A stretch of DNA of 48,843 nt from positions 1 through 48,843 of the forward strand of contig SLJM01000305.1 of the NCBI GenBank assembly GCA_007135085.1. Direction: 5' to 3'. This DNA is from Myxococcales bacterium. Its GTDB lineage: Bacteria; Myxococcota_A; Bradymonadia; Bradymonadales; Bradymonadaceae. Positions 1 through 8,045 of this stretch are shown one piece after another. The translations under genes and the position numbers were made by a program. The notes beneath the pieces were generated by a model. The model saw nothing but the letters and a program-made list of their open reading frames with translations, searched no databases and was not told the DNA's origin. Every line of letters begins with the position of its first letter. Position 1 is the first letter of the stretch.

Positions 1-12
1 ATCGAGGGGCGA

Positions 13-1707
13 GTGGTCAATAACTCCGATCGGGGCACGGCCATCGAGGTCTCCGGCCTCGATCGGGAGGACCTGGTGGCTCTGCAGGCGATCCGCGATG
101 ACGCCGAGCAGGAGCGGGCGGCCAAAGAGGGAGCGCGCAGCCAGGCTCAAAGAGAGGTCGCCACCGGTGGCCAGCCCCTGGATGTGGCCACCGGCCCAAG
201 AGTTCAGGATTCGATCATGGAGGCCGGCGCCGTGCCGGCGGTTCAGGAAAATGAAGATCCGCGCCGCTCCTTTGCGCCCCTTGGCTCCCGACGGGGCAAG
301 GGCCGGCGCATGGTGCATACCACTACCCGACGGCGAGTGGATCTTCCCGATCCGGATATGAACGTGGCTCGCTCGTCGACCCGGGCAGGAAAAGACCCGA
401 GTAAGTCGACCCGCGAGTTTTATGGCCCGCCGCCCAGTTGGAAAGAGCCCGTCGGCGATGCAGATCGAATCGAAGAGCTGGCCAATGACCGAATTCTCGA
501 CATTCTTCTTCAATTGTCGGAGAGCGGATTTACGGGAGTTTTGGTTCGCGAGGTAGACGGTGAGGATCGCGAACAATTGCTCTTCGACGGGGGATATGTG
601 GTCGAGCGGGCTGCCAAACCGCGGGTGACCGAAGAGGAATTGGGACCGATGTTGCTGGCCGCCGACCGGATCACCCGGCGGCAGTTGGCCATGGCCGCGG
701 CCCACGCCGACGAGCTCGAATTGACGGTGGCCCGCAGCCTGATGGAGTTGGATATCCTCAATCCCGAGGAGCTTCGCAATACCATTGCCGGGCGGCTCAG
801 CTTCTTGCTCCGTGAATTCTGTCTTCATAAAAAGGGAGCGGTGCGCATCTACGAGGCCAGGGCACTGCCCGCAGGCTTTTTGCCTCAGCCCCCGCTGCGG
901 GTTCACGTGGCGGTGGAGCGGGTCATCTACGACCGTCTCTATCGAGGATTATCCCAGAAGTCAGGAGAAGAGCGCGACAAGCGAATGGCCGAGGCCCTCG
1001 ACAGCTACCCGGAGGTGCTGGAGTTTGAGCGAGATCGCCTGGAGCGAGCGGTGACCCGGGAGGAGCAACGGCGGTTGTTGGAGCGTATCGTCAACGGCCG
1101 TCGGCGATTGCGAGAGGTCATGACCGAGAGTGCGCTGTCGTCGTCGGAGACCTTCGCCGTGATCTTTGCCCTGCACCGGATGGGCCTGGTGCGTTTCGAC
1201 AGGTCGCTCCATGACACGGTGGTCCGAGAGCGGCTGCGGGAGAATGTAACCGTCAAATATCTGAGCGTTCACAAGGCCAGCTATTTCGAAGTCCTCAATG
1301 TTCACTGGTCGAGTTATTCGAAGGTCATCAAAGAGGCCTATGAAAATCTGGTGGAGCAATTCGACCCGAAGCGAGTGCCCGAGGAGATGGAGAAAGAGGT
1401 CCATCAGCGGGTGGCCGAGATCAACGAGCGGGTCGAGGCGGCCTATGCGGCCCTTGCCAAACGCAAGACGCGACACGCCTATCGCACGCGGATCATGCCC
1501 GAATACAAGCTGGAACACGCCATCCCCCTATTTTTGAAGCAATGCGAATTGGCCGAGCGCCGCCAGCATTGGAGCGACGCCCGAGACGCCATCTTGCGGG
1601 TTCTCGAGATCGACCCCGAGCATCGAGCAGCGGGTCGAAAATTGGAGCGCCTCGAACAGATCTTGGCGGGAAGTCTGTCGCCTGATCCGTCGCAGACCAA
1701 CCAATAA
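13..1707 (+). CDS. DUF4388-like / degenerate J-domain / TPR protein
   Basis: The 564-residue cytoplasmic protein has no signal peptide. Residues 1-150 are charged, low-complexity and probably disordered. Residues 150-300 resemble the DUF4388 (PATAN-like) domain seen in deltaproteobacterial signalling proteins, with the segment LLFDGGYVVERA and a helical tail. Residues 300-420 are helical and rich in Arg and Glu. Residues 423-492 look like a J-domain fold (YFEVLNVHWSSYSKVIKEAY, then AYAALAKRKTRHAYR), but the HPD tripeptide needed to stimulate DnaK is absent. Residues 504-552 look like one or two TPR helices. The frame stays open to base 1, so the gene may begin upstream; GTG at 13 has a GAGGGG stretch just before it, at tight spacing. 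A scaffold or adaptor role in a signalling or gliding-type complex is inferred, not shown. Confidence 0.7.
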   Translation: MVNNSDRGTAIEVSGLDREDLVALQAIRDDAEQERAAKEGARSQAQREVATGGQPLDVATGPRVQDSIMEAGAVPAVQENEDPRRSFAPLGSRRGKGRRMVHTTTRRRVDLPDPDMNVARSSTRAGKDPSKSTREFYGPPPSWKEPVGDADRIEELANDRILDILLQLSESGFTGVLVREVDGEDREQLLFDGGYVVERAAKPRVTEEELGPMLLAADRITRRQLAMAAAHADELELTVARSLMELDILNPEELRNTIAGRLSFLLREFCLHKKGAVRIYEARALPAGFLPQPPLRVHVAVERVIYDRLYRGLSQKSGEERDKRMAEALDSYPEVLEFERDRLERAVTREEQRRLLERIVNGRRRLREVMTESALSSSETFAVIFALHRMGLVRFDRSLHDTVVRERLRENVTVKYLSVHKASYFEVLNVHWSSYSKVIKEAYENLVEQFDPKRVPEEMEKEVHQRVAEINERVEAAYAALAKRKTRHAYRTRIMPEYKLEHAIPLFLKQCELAERRQHWSDARDAILRVLEIDPEHRAAGRKLERLEQILAGSLSPDPSQTNQ

Positions 1708-1850
1708 TCGATCGCAGACCAACGAATTAGCGAATAGAGAGTAGAATTTAGGTCGGATGTGGTTCGTTTTCCTCATGGACAGGGAGGCGCACCGGAGATT
1801 TTCGCCGATTGATCCCCATCAATTTTCGCAGCGAACGTGAGGAGACAAGC

Positions 1851-3104
1851 ATGGAACGACTCAAGAGGTTGCAGGAGCTCGTATTTAAAAACGACTCGAA
1901 GATCTTGTTCTGGGTCTTCGACGGGATCGGCGGCCTTCCCCATGGAGAGACGGGTAAGACCGAGCTGGAGACGGCCCATATCCCGGCGATCGATGCCTTT
2001 GCGCGAAGTGCCAGCTGCGGCGGATTGGTGCCCCACGGCCAGGGGATCACTCCCGGCAGTGGGCCCGGACACCTGAGCTTATTCGGCTACCCCCTGGATG
2101 CTTTCGACCTGCCTCGAGGGGTGCTGGAGGTGCTGGGCGCCGAAGGGGCTTTTCGCCGTGGCGAGTGGGTCGGTGAGGTCGAGCCCCGAGCAGGCGATCT
2201 GACCATGCGCGGTAACTTCGCCTCCCTTGAAGAGCGAGATGGGCAACTGGTCGTAGCAGACCGAAGGGCCAATCGAATCGCCACCGAGGAGAGCAGGCGG
2301 GTCTGCGAGTTGCTGAGCCGACGGTTGACGTTGGAGGGCTACGAGATCTTCGTATTTCCCGGCAAGGAGCATCGCTTCGCGCTGCTCATTCGCGGCGATG
2401 GTCTGGTGGGAGGGGTCAGCGAGTCCGATCCCCAGAAGTCGGGCCTTCCACCGCAAAAGGTAGAAGCACTGGTACCACAAGCAGAAGAGTCGGCGAGGGT
2501 CATCAACGCCGTCAGTGCCCAGGCCATGGAACTTCTGTCAGACGAAAAAGAGGCAAACGGTGTGCTCTTGCGCGGCATCGGATGTCCGCCGGCGATTCCC
2601 ACCCTGGAGGAGCTCTACGGCATCAAGGCCGCAGCCATTGCCACCTATCCCATGTATCGCGGAATCGCCCGGCTGTTGGGGATGGATGTCCTCGAAGTGG
2701 GGAGCATGAAACATGAAGACCAGGTGCGAACCCTGGAAGAGCATTTCGACAGCTACGATTTCTTCTATCTCCATATCAAAGAGACCGACAGTGTGGCCCA
2801 TAAGGGGGATTTCGACGCCAAGGTCAAGATCTTCGAGGCCTGTGACTCCCTCTTCGAGCGAGCATTGGAGCTTGATTTCGACGTAGTGGCCCTGAGCGGA
2901 GACCACTGCACGCCCTGTGTGCTCGGAGACCATTCATGGCATCCGATACCCACGGCCCTGTGGTCGCGCACGGTCCTAAATGGGGGCGTGGAATCCTTCG
3001 ACGAGCGCCAGGTCAGAAAGGGCACGATGGGGATGGTGGCCTCCCGGGATCTGATGCCTTTGGCCCTGGCCGAAGCAGGTCGGTTCAATAAATACGGGGC
3101 GTGA
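1851..3104 (+). CDS. apgM: 2,3-bisphosphoglycerate-independent phosphoglycerate mutase, ApgM type
   Basis: This 417-residue enzyme should interconvert 3- and 2-phosphoglycerate in glycolysis and gluconeogenesis. It belongs to the alkaline phosphatase superfamily, in the shorter archaeal-type branch rather than the GpmI branch. Metal and catalytic motifs are visible: D24 in VFDGIGG, the nucleophile Ser70 in ITPGSGPGHLSLFGY, D313/H317 in KETDSVAHKGD, D351/H352 in SGDHCTP, and H361/H364 in GDHSWHP. An in-frame TTG lies at 1809, but ATG 1851 has GAGGAG seven bases upstream and gives the natural family N-terminus, so it was chosen. The gene is monocistronic and ends 10 bases from the convergent esterase. 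Length and motif order are normal for the family. Confidence 0.9.
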   Translation: MERLKRLQELVFKNDSKILFWVFDGIGGLPHGETGKTELETAHIPAIDAFARSASCGGLVPHGQGITPGSGPGHLSLFGYPLDAFDLPRGVLEVLGAEGAFRRGEWVGEVEPRAGDLTMRGNFASLEERDGQLVVADRRANRIATEESRRVCELLSRRLTLEGYEIFVFPGKEHRFALLIRGDGLVGGVSESDPQKSGLPPQKVEALVPQAEESARVINAVSAQAMELLSDEKEANGVLLRGIGCPPAIPTLEELYGIKAAAIATYPMYRGIARLLGMDVLEVGSMKHEDQVRTLEEHFDSYDFFYLHIKETDSVAHKGDFDAKVKIFEACDSLFERALELDFDVVALSGDHCTPCVLGDHSWHPIPTALWSRTVLNGGVESFDERQVRKGTMGMVASRDLMPLALAEAGRFNKYGA

Positions 3105-3114
3105 ACGGGTAGGG

Positions 3115-4083
3115 TCAGCGGTCGACCGGGACGTGGCGGTCGAGAAATTCGTAGGTGTCGGCCCAGCATTGGCGGGCGTTTCGGCGCCACAAAAAGGCGT
3201 GGAATGCGTGGGCTTCGCCGGGGTAATAACGGGCCTCGACGGGGACATCGAGGGCCGAGAGGGCCTGCTCGAGGCGACGGGTGTCGTCGAGCAGGGGGTC
3301 GCCGGTGCCCACGGGAGCGAAGGTCGGGGGCAGGGGCCGGTGGGGCCTGTCGAGATTTTCCAAGATCACCACCGGGTCGGCCAGCTGTGAGGAGCGGCGG
3401 TGGCGAAAAGAGGAGGGCTCCAAATAAGCCCGGTTGACCTCGGAGATGCGATGGTACAACCAGTCGGGGAGACGCTGTTTTCGTCGATATCGCTGAGGAT
3501 CGGAGACCTGGAAGATCCCGCAGGCGGCGAGCATCGCCTTCGGTACCTGTTGGCACTCCCAGACCCGTTTCATCCAGGATTCACGAAATTCGATGCACGT
3601 GCCCAGGGTCAAGCCCGTGGCCAGATTGGCGCCCGCCGATTCGCCGGCGACCACGATTTGCTGGGGGTCGCCGCCGTAATCGCCGATATGCTCGAGCACC
3701 CAGGAATAGGCGTGGCACGTATCGACCAGGGCTGCCGGGAAGGGATGGCGCGGGGCGAGCCGATAGTTGATGCTGACCACGATATAGCCCCGGCGGGCAA
3801 AGCCCAGCCCCATGATCCAGTGGGTGTCCTTGGACATGAAGCGAAAGCCGCCGCCATGGATATAAAAGACGACGGGCGCCTTTTCTGCACCGTAGGGGCG
3901 ATAGATGTCGAGATGGTGGGCGCGGTGGCCGGAGCGCCGATAGGGGATGTCGGCGATGCGCTCGATGCCGTGGCGTTCAGGCGTGGTCAGCGGTGAGAGC
4001 CCTCCGAGAGTGGCGGAGCCAAAGAAAAAGGCCTCGATGGCGCGGCCGGCGATCCGGGAATGGAGGGGCTCTCGTTCAGTCAT
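3115..4083 (-). CDS. alpha/beta hydrolase, HSL-type esterase/lipase
   Basis: The 322-residue hydrolase has the hormone-sensitive-lipase signature. HGGG at 76-79 is the oxyanion hole (YIHGGGF), the nucleophile is Ser149 in GESAG, the acid is probably D262 in GTGDPLLDD, and His292 in GEAHAF completes the triad. No signal peptide is evident, so it is probably cytoplasmic or peripheral. The ATG overlaps the stop codon of the upstream CarF-type desaturase by one base (TGATG), which points to translational coupling. The pairing suggests a lipid substrate, perhaps an acyl group on ether lipids or plasmalogens, but this is inferred from context. Family members hydrolyse short- to medium-chain acyl esters, and the true substrate cannot be read from sequence. 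Confidence 0.85.
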   Translation of the reverse strand: MTEREPLHSRIAGRAIEAFFFGSATLGGLSPLTTPERHGIERIADIPYRRSGHRAHHLDIYRPYGAEKAPVVFYIHGGGFRFMSKDTHWIMGLGFARRGYIVVSINYRLAPRHPFPAALVDTCHAYSWVLEHIGDYGGDPQQIVVAGESAGANLATGLTLGTCIEFRESWMKRVWECQQVPKAMLAACGIFQVSDPQRYRRKQRLPDWLYHRISEVNRAYLEPSSFRHRRSSQLADPVVILENLDRPHRPLPPTFAPVGTGDPLLDDTRRLEQALSALDVPVEARYYPGEAHAFHAFLWRRNARQCWADTYEFLDRHVPVDR

Positions 4084-4811
4084 CAGGTGGCGCTCTTCTC
4101 ACGGGCGGTACGAATTCCGAGGACGCGGTAGACCACGCGCTCCATGGTCTCAAAAAACTGGATGCGATGCAGCAAGGGATTGAGCCAGCCACAGGTGATG
4201 CAATAATAGGCATCATAGGGCGCCGTATGGTGTACGTCGTGGTGCTCGCGGCCCAAAATTAAACCCCAGTCCTGCAGCTTGGCTATATAGGCCGGAGGAT
4301 CGTCCATATGGGACCATTTGTGGAATTGATTGGTCATGAATACGCCCATGGTGAAGAAGACGGAGGTCATGAGCACGAAGAACTGTATCGGCGCCGTGGG
4401 GTCCGTAAAGAGGATGGCGATGGGGATCATATACATGGCCAATACGATGCTATTATTGCCGTTTACCTCGACATAATCGTGGGCCACGATGCCCTTGGGC
4501 GTGACGTGGTGATCGCGAAAGGGCTTGATAAAGGCCTGTCCCAAAATGGGCATATCTTCATCGCCGTAGGTGTCGCCCATCCAGTGGACGAAACCGGAGG
4601 CGAAGTCGGCGCCCACATAACCGATGAGGGCCGTCAAGGGAACGAGCCAGACCGCCACATTCCAGCCAAGGCCTGCAAGTCCGGTATAGGCACGCCAGGT
4701 GATGACCACGACGAGCGCAAAAAACGACAGAATCGCCGCAATTTCGAAGAATCGATGAATGGGAGAATACCCGAAGTCGCGGCGAATGAAGGAGCGAAAC
4801 ATAGGCGTCAT
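4083..4811 (-). CDS. carF: CarF/TMEM189-family plasmanylethanolamine desaturase
   Basis: The 242-residue integral membrane protein has the diagnostic His motifs of the CarF/PEDS1 (TMEM189, Kua) family. They are H76 in GFVHWMGDTYG, H101/H102 in FRDHH, H111 in AHDYVEVNGNN, H164/H168 in NQFHKWSH, and H190/H191/H194/H195 in EHHDVHH followed by YYCITCGWLN. Family members introduce the vinyl-ether double bond that turns plasmanyl- into plasmenyl-ethanolamine; in Myxococcus xanthus CarF links this to singlet-oxygen and light signalling. Hydrophobic segments lie near residues 24-40, 50-66 and 122-160. A TTG six bases upstream is also in frame, but ATG 4811 is preceded by AGGA at good spacing. It heads a two-gene operon with the esterase. 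Tandem repeats lie upstream (4903-4942). Confidence 0.92.
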   Translation of the reverse strand: MTPMFRSFIRRDFGYSPIHRFFEIAAILSFFALVVVITWRAYTGLAGLGWNVAVWLVPLTALIGYVGADFASGFVHWMGDTYGDEDMPILGQAFIKPFRDHHVTPKGIVAHDYVEVNGNNSIVLAMYMIPIAILFTDPTAPIQFFVLMTSVFFTMGVFMTNQFHKWSHMDDPPAYIAKLQDWGLILGREHHDVHHTAPYDAYYCITCGWLNPLLHRIQFFETMERVVYRVLGIRTAREKSAT

Positions 4812-4902
4812 GAACAAATCCTACTCAAGAAATTCAGCGCCGGGGGCCCTGGATAGATGGGCAGAGGGCGAGGTCAATTCCCCGGGGGGGCAAGCAAATA
4901 TT

Positions 4903-4942
4903 GTGCACCTAAGTACTCTGCGGTGCATCTAAATACTATGCA
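4903..4942. repeat. two tandem imperfect 20-bp direct repeats in a divergent promoter region
   Basis: Two adjacent units, GTGCACCTAAGTACTCTGCG (4903-4922) and GTGCATCTAAATACTATGCA (4923-4942), match at 16 of 20 positions. They lie between the divergent carF-like gene (start 4811, minus) and the YihY gene (start 5024, plus). A period of about two helical turns, placed between divergent genes, is typical of a tandem operator. A TTGACG hexamer at 4947-4952 could be a -35 element on the plus strand, but no convincing -10 was found. An operator role is an inference. Confidence 0.45.
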
Positions 4943-5023
4943 GTCATTGACGATCATCAAAGTGGTGGACACATTGCCAACACCGGTTCATCAGAAGTAT
5001 CGGGGAAGGTAGGAAATAGGTCT

Positions 5024-6073
5024 ATGAAAATCAAGCAACGACTCGTGTCAGTGGGTAAACCGGCCCGGAAAATAGGGGGCTTCCTGGTGGCCTCTGTGCG
5101 GGAGTGGAGTGAGGATCGAGCGCTGCGCCACGCGGCGGCGCTGGCCTATTATTCGATCTTTGCCCTGGCTCCTCTGCTGGTCATCGCCATCGCTCTGGCG
5201 GGGTTCTTCTTCGGAGAGCAGGCCGTTGAAGGCGAAATCGTCACTCAGTTGCAGGATTATGTGGGCACAGAAGTGGCGGTGTTCATCGAGAATATGCTTC
5301 GCGAAGTGCGGCAGACCGGCACGGGCTTGTGGCCCACCATCATAAGTATAGGGACCACTTTATTTGGGGCGCTGGTCATCTTCTCGGCGCTGCAGGACGT
5401 GCTCAATATGATCTGGGGGGTCCAGCCCGATCCGGACACGGGAATCTGGTATACCATTCGGCGCCGGGCATTGGCGTTTGCGATGATCCTTCTCTTTGGG
5501 GCCCTGGTGATGGCGGCGTTTCTATTTAGCACCGCCTTCTCAGTGGCCGAGACCTATTGGGAGCAGTGGTTTGGAGTGGAGCTGGACGTCTGGGGGTTGA
5601 GCGACCAGGTGGTGTGGCTGGTCTTTTTTACGGCCGCTTTCAGCCTGATCTACAAATTCTTGCCCGACGTTAAGATGGCCTGGCGCGATCTGTGGGCCGG
5701 GGCGTTTATGACCTCTCTGCTGTTTACGGTGGGGATTTATGCCATCAGCACCTATCTGGCCTATTCCGGAGTGGCCAATGTATTCGGGGCGGCCGGGACG
5801 TTGGTGGTCCTGCTGGTGTGGATTTATTATTCCTGGATCATCGTCCTCATGGGGGCCGAGATGACCCAGGTGTGGGCGCGCCGGTTCGGCCATGGCATCA
5901 AGCCCGGCAAAAATGCTCAGCTCCGGGTGCAGGCGACGAGGACGGTCAAGGGCAAGGTCACCAAGTCGGGGGTTGAGGAGGACGAAGAGGAGGATAAAGA
6001 GGAAGTGGAGCAGGCGCTGAGGGAGGACGGGGAGGATGACGAGGAACGACGGGATGAAGGGGTAGACGAATAA
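5024..6073 (+). CDS. YihY/virulence factor BrkB family membrane protein
   Basis: This 349-residue inner-membrane protein carries the YihY/BrkB (UPF0761) fold of about six helices. Recognisable stretches are HAAALAYYSIFALAPLLVI near residues 35-55, SALQDVLNMIWG near 120-135, and a C-terminal GAAGTLVVLLVWIYYSWIIV helix ending in GAEMTQVWARRFG. The family is widespread and its molecular function is unsettled; the old RNase BN label is known to be wrong. The last 60 or so residues are an unusual highly charged tail, first basic and then almost entirely Glu/Asp/Arg, and probably cytosolic and disordered. ATG 5024 is preceded by AGGAAATAGG. The gene stands alone, divergent from carF and upstream of the copper operon. 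Confidence 0.88.
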   Translation: MKIKQRLVSVGKPARKIGGFLVASVREWSEDRALRHAAALAYYSIFALAPLLVIAIALAGFFFGEQAVEGEIVTQLQDYVGTEVAVFIENMLREVRQTGTGLWPTIISIGTTLFGALVIFSALQDVLNMIWGVQPDPDTGIWYTIRRRALAFAMILLFGALVMAAFLFSTAFSVAETYWEQWFGVELDVWGLSDQVVWLVFFTAAFSLIYKFLPDVKMAWRDLWAGAFMTSLLFTVGIYAISTYLAYSGVANVFGAAGTLVVLLVWIYYSWIIVLMGAEMTQVWARRFGHGIKPGKNAQLRVQATRTVKGKVTKSGVEEDEEEDKEEVEQALREDGEDDEERRDEGVDE

Positions 6074-6139
6074 TCTCGGTGATACTATTGTTGTCGATCT
6101 GAGTTTGGAAGAACTCTCGTAAGAAAGAGCCAGATATTC

Positions 6140-6601
6140 ATGATTGGTGGCACTCTAAAATCTGTGTTGGCGACGATGACGGCCCTGGGCTTCGTCTCCT
6201 TTTTGCTGATCCCCTGCCTGTGCAGTACGGCAGCGGCAGGGGAGATAGAGGACGAGGCCACAGGATGTTGCCCATTCAGTCAGGACTCGGAGCCCGAAGA
6301 AGAGGGGCCCGAAGATCGAGAGTCCAATAATGACTGCTGCAGCGATTGTGCCTCGACCTGCACGAAGGGAGCGGGCAACGGCGACTTCGCCAACAGTGAG
6401 GCCGTGCTCCAGATGGAGCGCGAACTTCTCGGCGAGCTCACACCTCAGACCTGGTGGACCCCTCAGATTCTGGCCACCCTGTGGCTCGTCGACAGACTTG
6501 CTGAGGCCGACTTTTCCCCAGAACCGATCGCCTGGCAAATACGGCAGGCCCACCCCGATCGGTCCGATACCTACCTACAATTAGAGACTCTGCTGATTTG
6601 A
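6140..6601 (+). CDS. small exported Cys-rich protein leading the copper-efflux operon
   Basis: The 153-residue protein matches no family I recognise. Residues 1-33 form a signal peptide or N-terminal anchor (GFVSFLLIPCLCSTAAAG). The mature part has clustered cysteines (TGCCPF, then NDCCSDCASTC) within an acidic stretch rich in Glu and Asp, followed by a Cys-free helical C-terminus. Clustered Cys in an exported protein directly before a CusCBA-type pump suggests a periplasmic Cu(I)/Ag(I) sensor, chaperone or buffer. Small Cys-rich leader proteins near heavy-metal RND operons are known in other phyla, for example the HYC_CC_PP-type proteins of Bacteroidetes, but homology to them is not evident. 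The stop is 98 bases before the outer-membrane-factor ATG, so co-transcription is likely. Confidence 0.7.
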   Translation: MIGGTLKSVLATMTALGFVSFLLIPCLCSTAAAGEIEDEATGCCPFSQDSEPEEEGPEDRESNNDCCSDCASTCTKGAGNGDFANSEAVLQMERELLGELTPQTWWTPQILATLWLVDRLAEADFSPEPIAWQIRQAHPDRSDTYLQLETLLI

Positions 6602-6698
6602 TCTGACCCGGTCCGTCTGCGTGGACGGATTCTTGACCGGATTAGAGAAATTCAAATCACCGGGCGGCGTTGTGCCGTCCAGATTGTGGAGTGTCGCC

Positions 6699-8045
6699 AT
6701 GCACCCTCGCCAGCTCGCTGGCCGTGGTGTCCGGAATACCTTTGCGATTGCCCTGGGCGTGGGGATTTCCCTCACATCAGCCAATGCAGTCGCCTCCGAC
6801 GGAGTGTCGGAGATAGAGGTTCTGGATACCCTGGCGCTAGAGGAAAACCAGTCGTTGGCCGCCTTTGACGTTCGCGTCGAGGAAGCGCGCCTTCAGGCTA
6901 GCTTTGAAGAAAACCGACTGCCCGAGCCGGTCTTCGAGTATATGCTCGACCTGTCGGTGCCCGGCACCGGCCATTTTACGACGGGCCATATGGTGCGGAT
7001 CATGCAGATGCTCCCGCGCCCCGGGGCGCGGGAGCGCCGCGCCGGGCCGGCCAGGGCATCGCAGGAGGTGGCGAGAGCTCAAAAGCGGGCGGTGTCGGCA
7101 GACTTATTGCGGGACATAAGGCTCGACGTGGTGGAATTGGCCCGGATCGAGGCCCGGCTGGAGCTCATCGAAGACGAAGTGGGGTTGATCGACGACGCCA
7201 TTGGCCTGGTCGAGGAGTTGGCCGGCCTGGGGCGCGCCGAGCACGGTGAACTATTGCAGCTCGAATTGGCTCGGGAGGCCGCTTTAGATCGACGATCGGA
7301 GCTGCGATCGAGCCGTCGGGAGCGAAGAGCGGCGCTGGCTGGACGGCTGGGGGTGGATACGGCGGTGATCGACGAGGTCGATATCGGCCCGCAAATCCTC
7401 GAGGATTGGCTCATCGATCTGCCGTCGCGCGACGAACTATTGGCGATGGCACAGGAGAATGAGCCCCGGTTGTCGACCTATGACGCCGAGATGGCCGTGG
7501 CCGCAGCGCAGGTCGAGCTGGTGGAAGAGCAGAATCGACCCTGGCCGAGCATTATGGTGGGCTATTCCAATATGCCGCCGATGTGGGAGATGGGAGGGCC
7601 GAGAGACCAGATGATTCAGGTTGGGTTTTCAATTCCCCTGCCCATCTTCGGTTCTCAATACGATGACCAGGCCTCGCAGTGGCAGGCATCTCAACAGGCC
7701 CTCGAGCAGGATCGTAGCCACCAGGAACAATCGTTGGCTGGAGAGATAGACGCCCTCCTGGCCGGCTGGAATGCCGATTATGAGCGGCTGAACCGCCATG
7801 AGCGCGAGTTGTTGCCCCTGGCCGGAGACCTGGCCCGGCAGGTGCTCATCGGCGTGGAGCTTGGACAACGATCGGCGGCTGAGTTTATACTCGCCGTTCA
7901 ACAAGAAATTGAGGTGGAAGGGCGGATCATCGAATTGCGAGCTGGTCTTCTCGAGCAACTCGTCGAATTGCAACGGTTCACCGGGGGAGCGATCGGCGCC
8001 GATCAGGACTGGGCTTATCCGCAGCAAGTAGGGGTCAGACAATGA
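6699..8045 (+). CDS. TolC-family outer-membrane factor of a metal efflux system (CusC/CzcC-like)
   Basis: The 448-residue outer-membrane efflux protein is predicted to form the trimeric exit duct of the tripartite pump. ATG 6699 gives a good signal peptide (basic start, GVRNTFAIALGVGISLTSANAVA, cleavage near residue 33); an upstream in-frame GTG at 6621 would bury it and was rejected. The mature chain is two long amphipathic coiled-coil repeats rich in Glu, Arg and Leu, as in the TolC family. The P-x-P-x-F-E pattern appears as LPEPVFEY, and GFSIPLPIF marks the second half. No lipobox is present, unlike E. coli CusC. The stop overlaps the adaptor start by four bases (ATGA), indicating tight coupling. 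Confidence 0.87.
   Translation: MHPRQLAGRGVRNTFAIALGVGISLTSANAVASDGVSEIEVLDTLALEENQSLAAFDVRVEEARLQASFEENRLPEPVFEYMLDLSVPGTGHFTTGHMVRIMQMLPRPGARERRAGPARASQEVARAQKRAVSADLLRDIRLDVVELARIEARLELIEDEVGLIDDAIGLVEELAGLGRAEHGELLQLELAREAALDRRSELRSSRRERRAALAGRLGVDTAVIDEVDIGPQILEDWLIDLPSRDELLAMAQENEPRLSTYDAEMAVAAAQVELVEEQNRPWPSIMVGYSNMPPMWEMGGPRDQMIQVGFSIPLPIFGSQYDDQASQWQASQQALEQDRSHQEQSLAGEIDALLAGWNADYERLNRHERELLPLAGDLARQVLIGVELGQRSAAEFILAVQQEIEVEGRIIELRAGLLEQLVELQRFTGGAIGADQDWAYPQQVGVRQ

Noticed and set aside
1691-1723. direct repeat CGCAGACCAAC at the end of the first gene
   Set aside because: It is only 11 bases long with two copies, plausibly chance or a small slip. No att-like or mobile context is present.
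2765-3556. 263-residue minus-strand ORF crossing the apgM/esterase junction
   Set aside because: It overlaps two well-supported genes and is a Pro/Arg/Ser-rich frame shadow.
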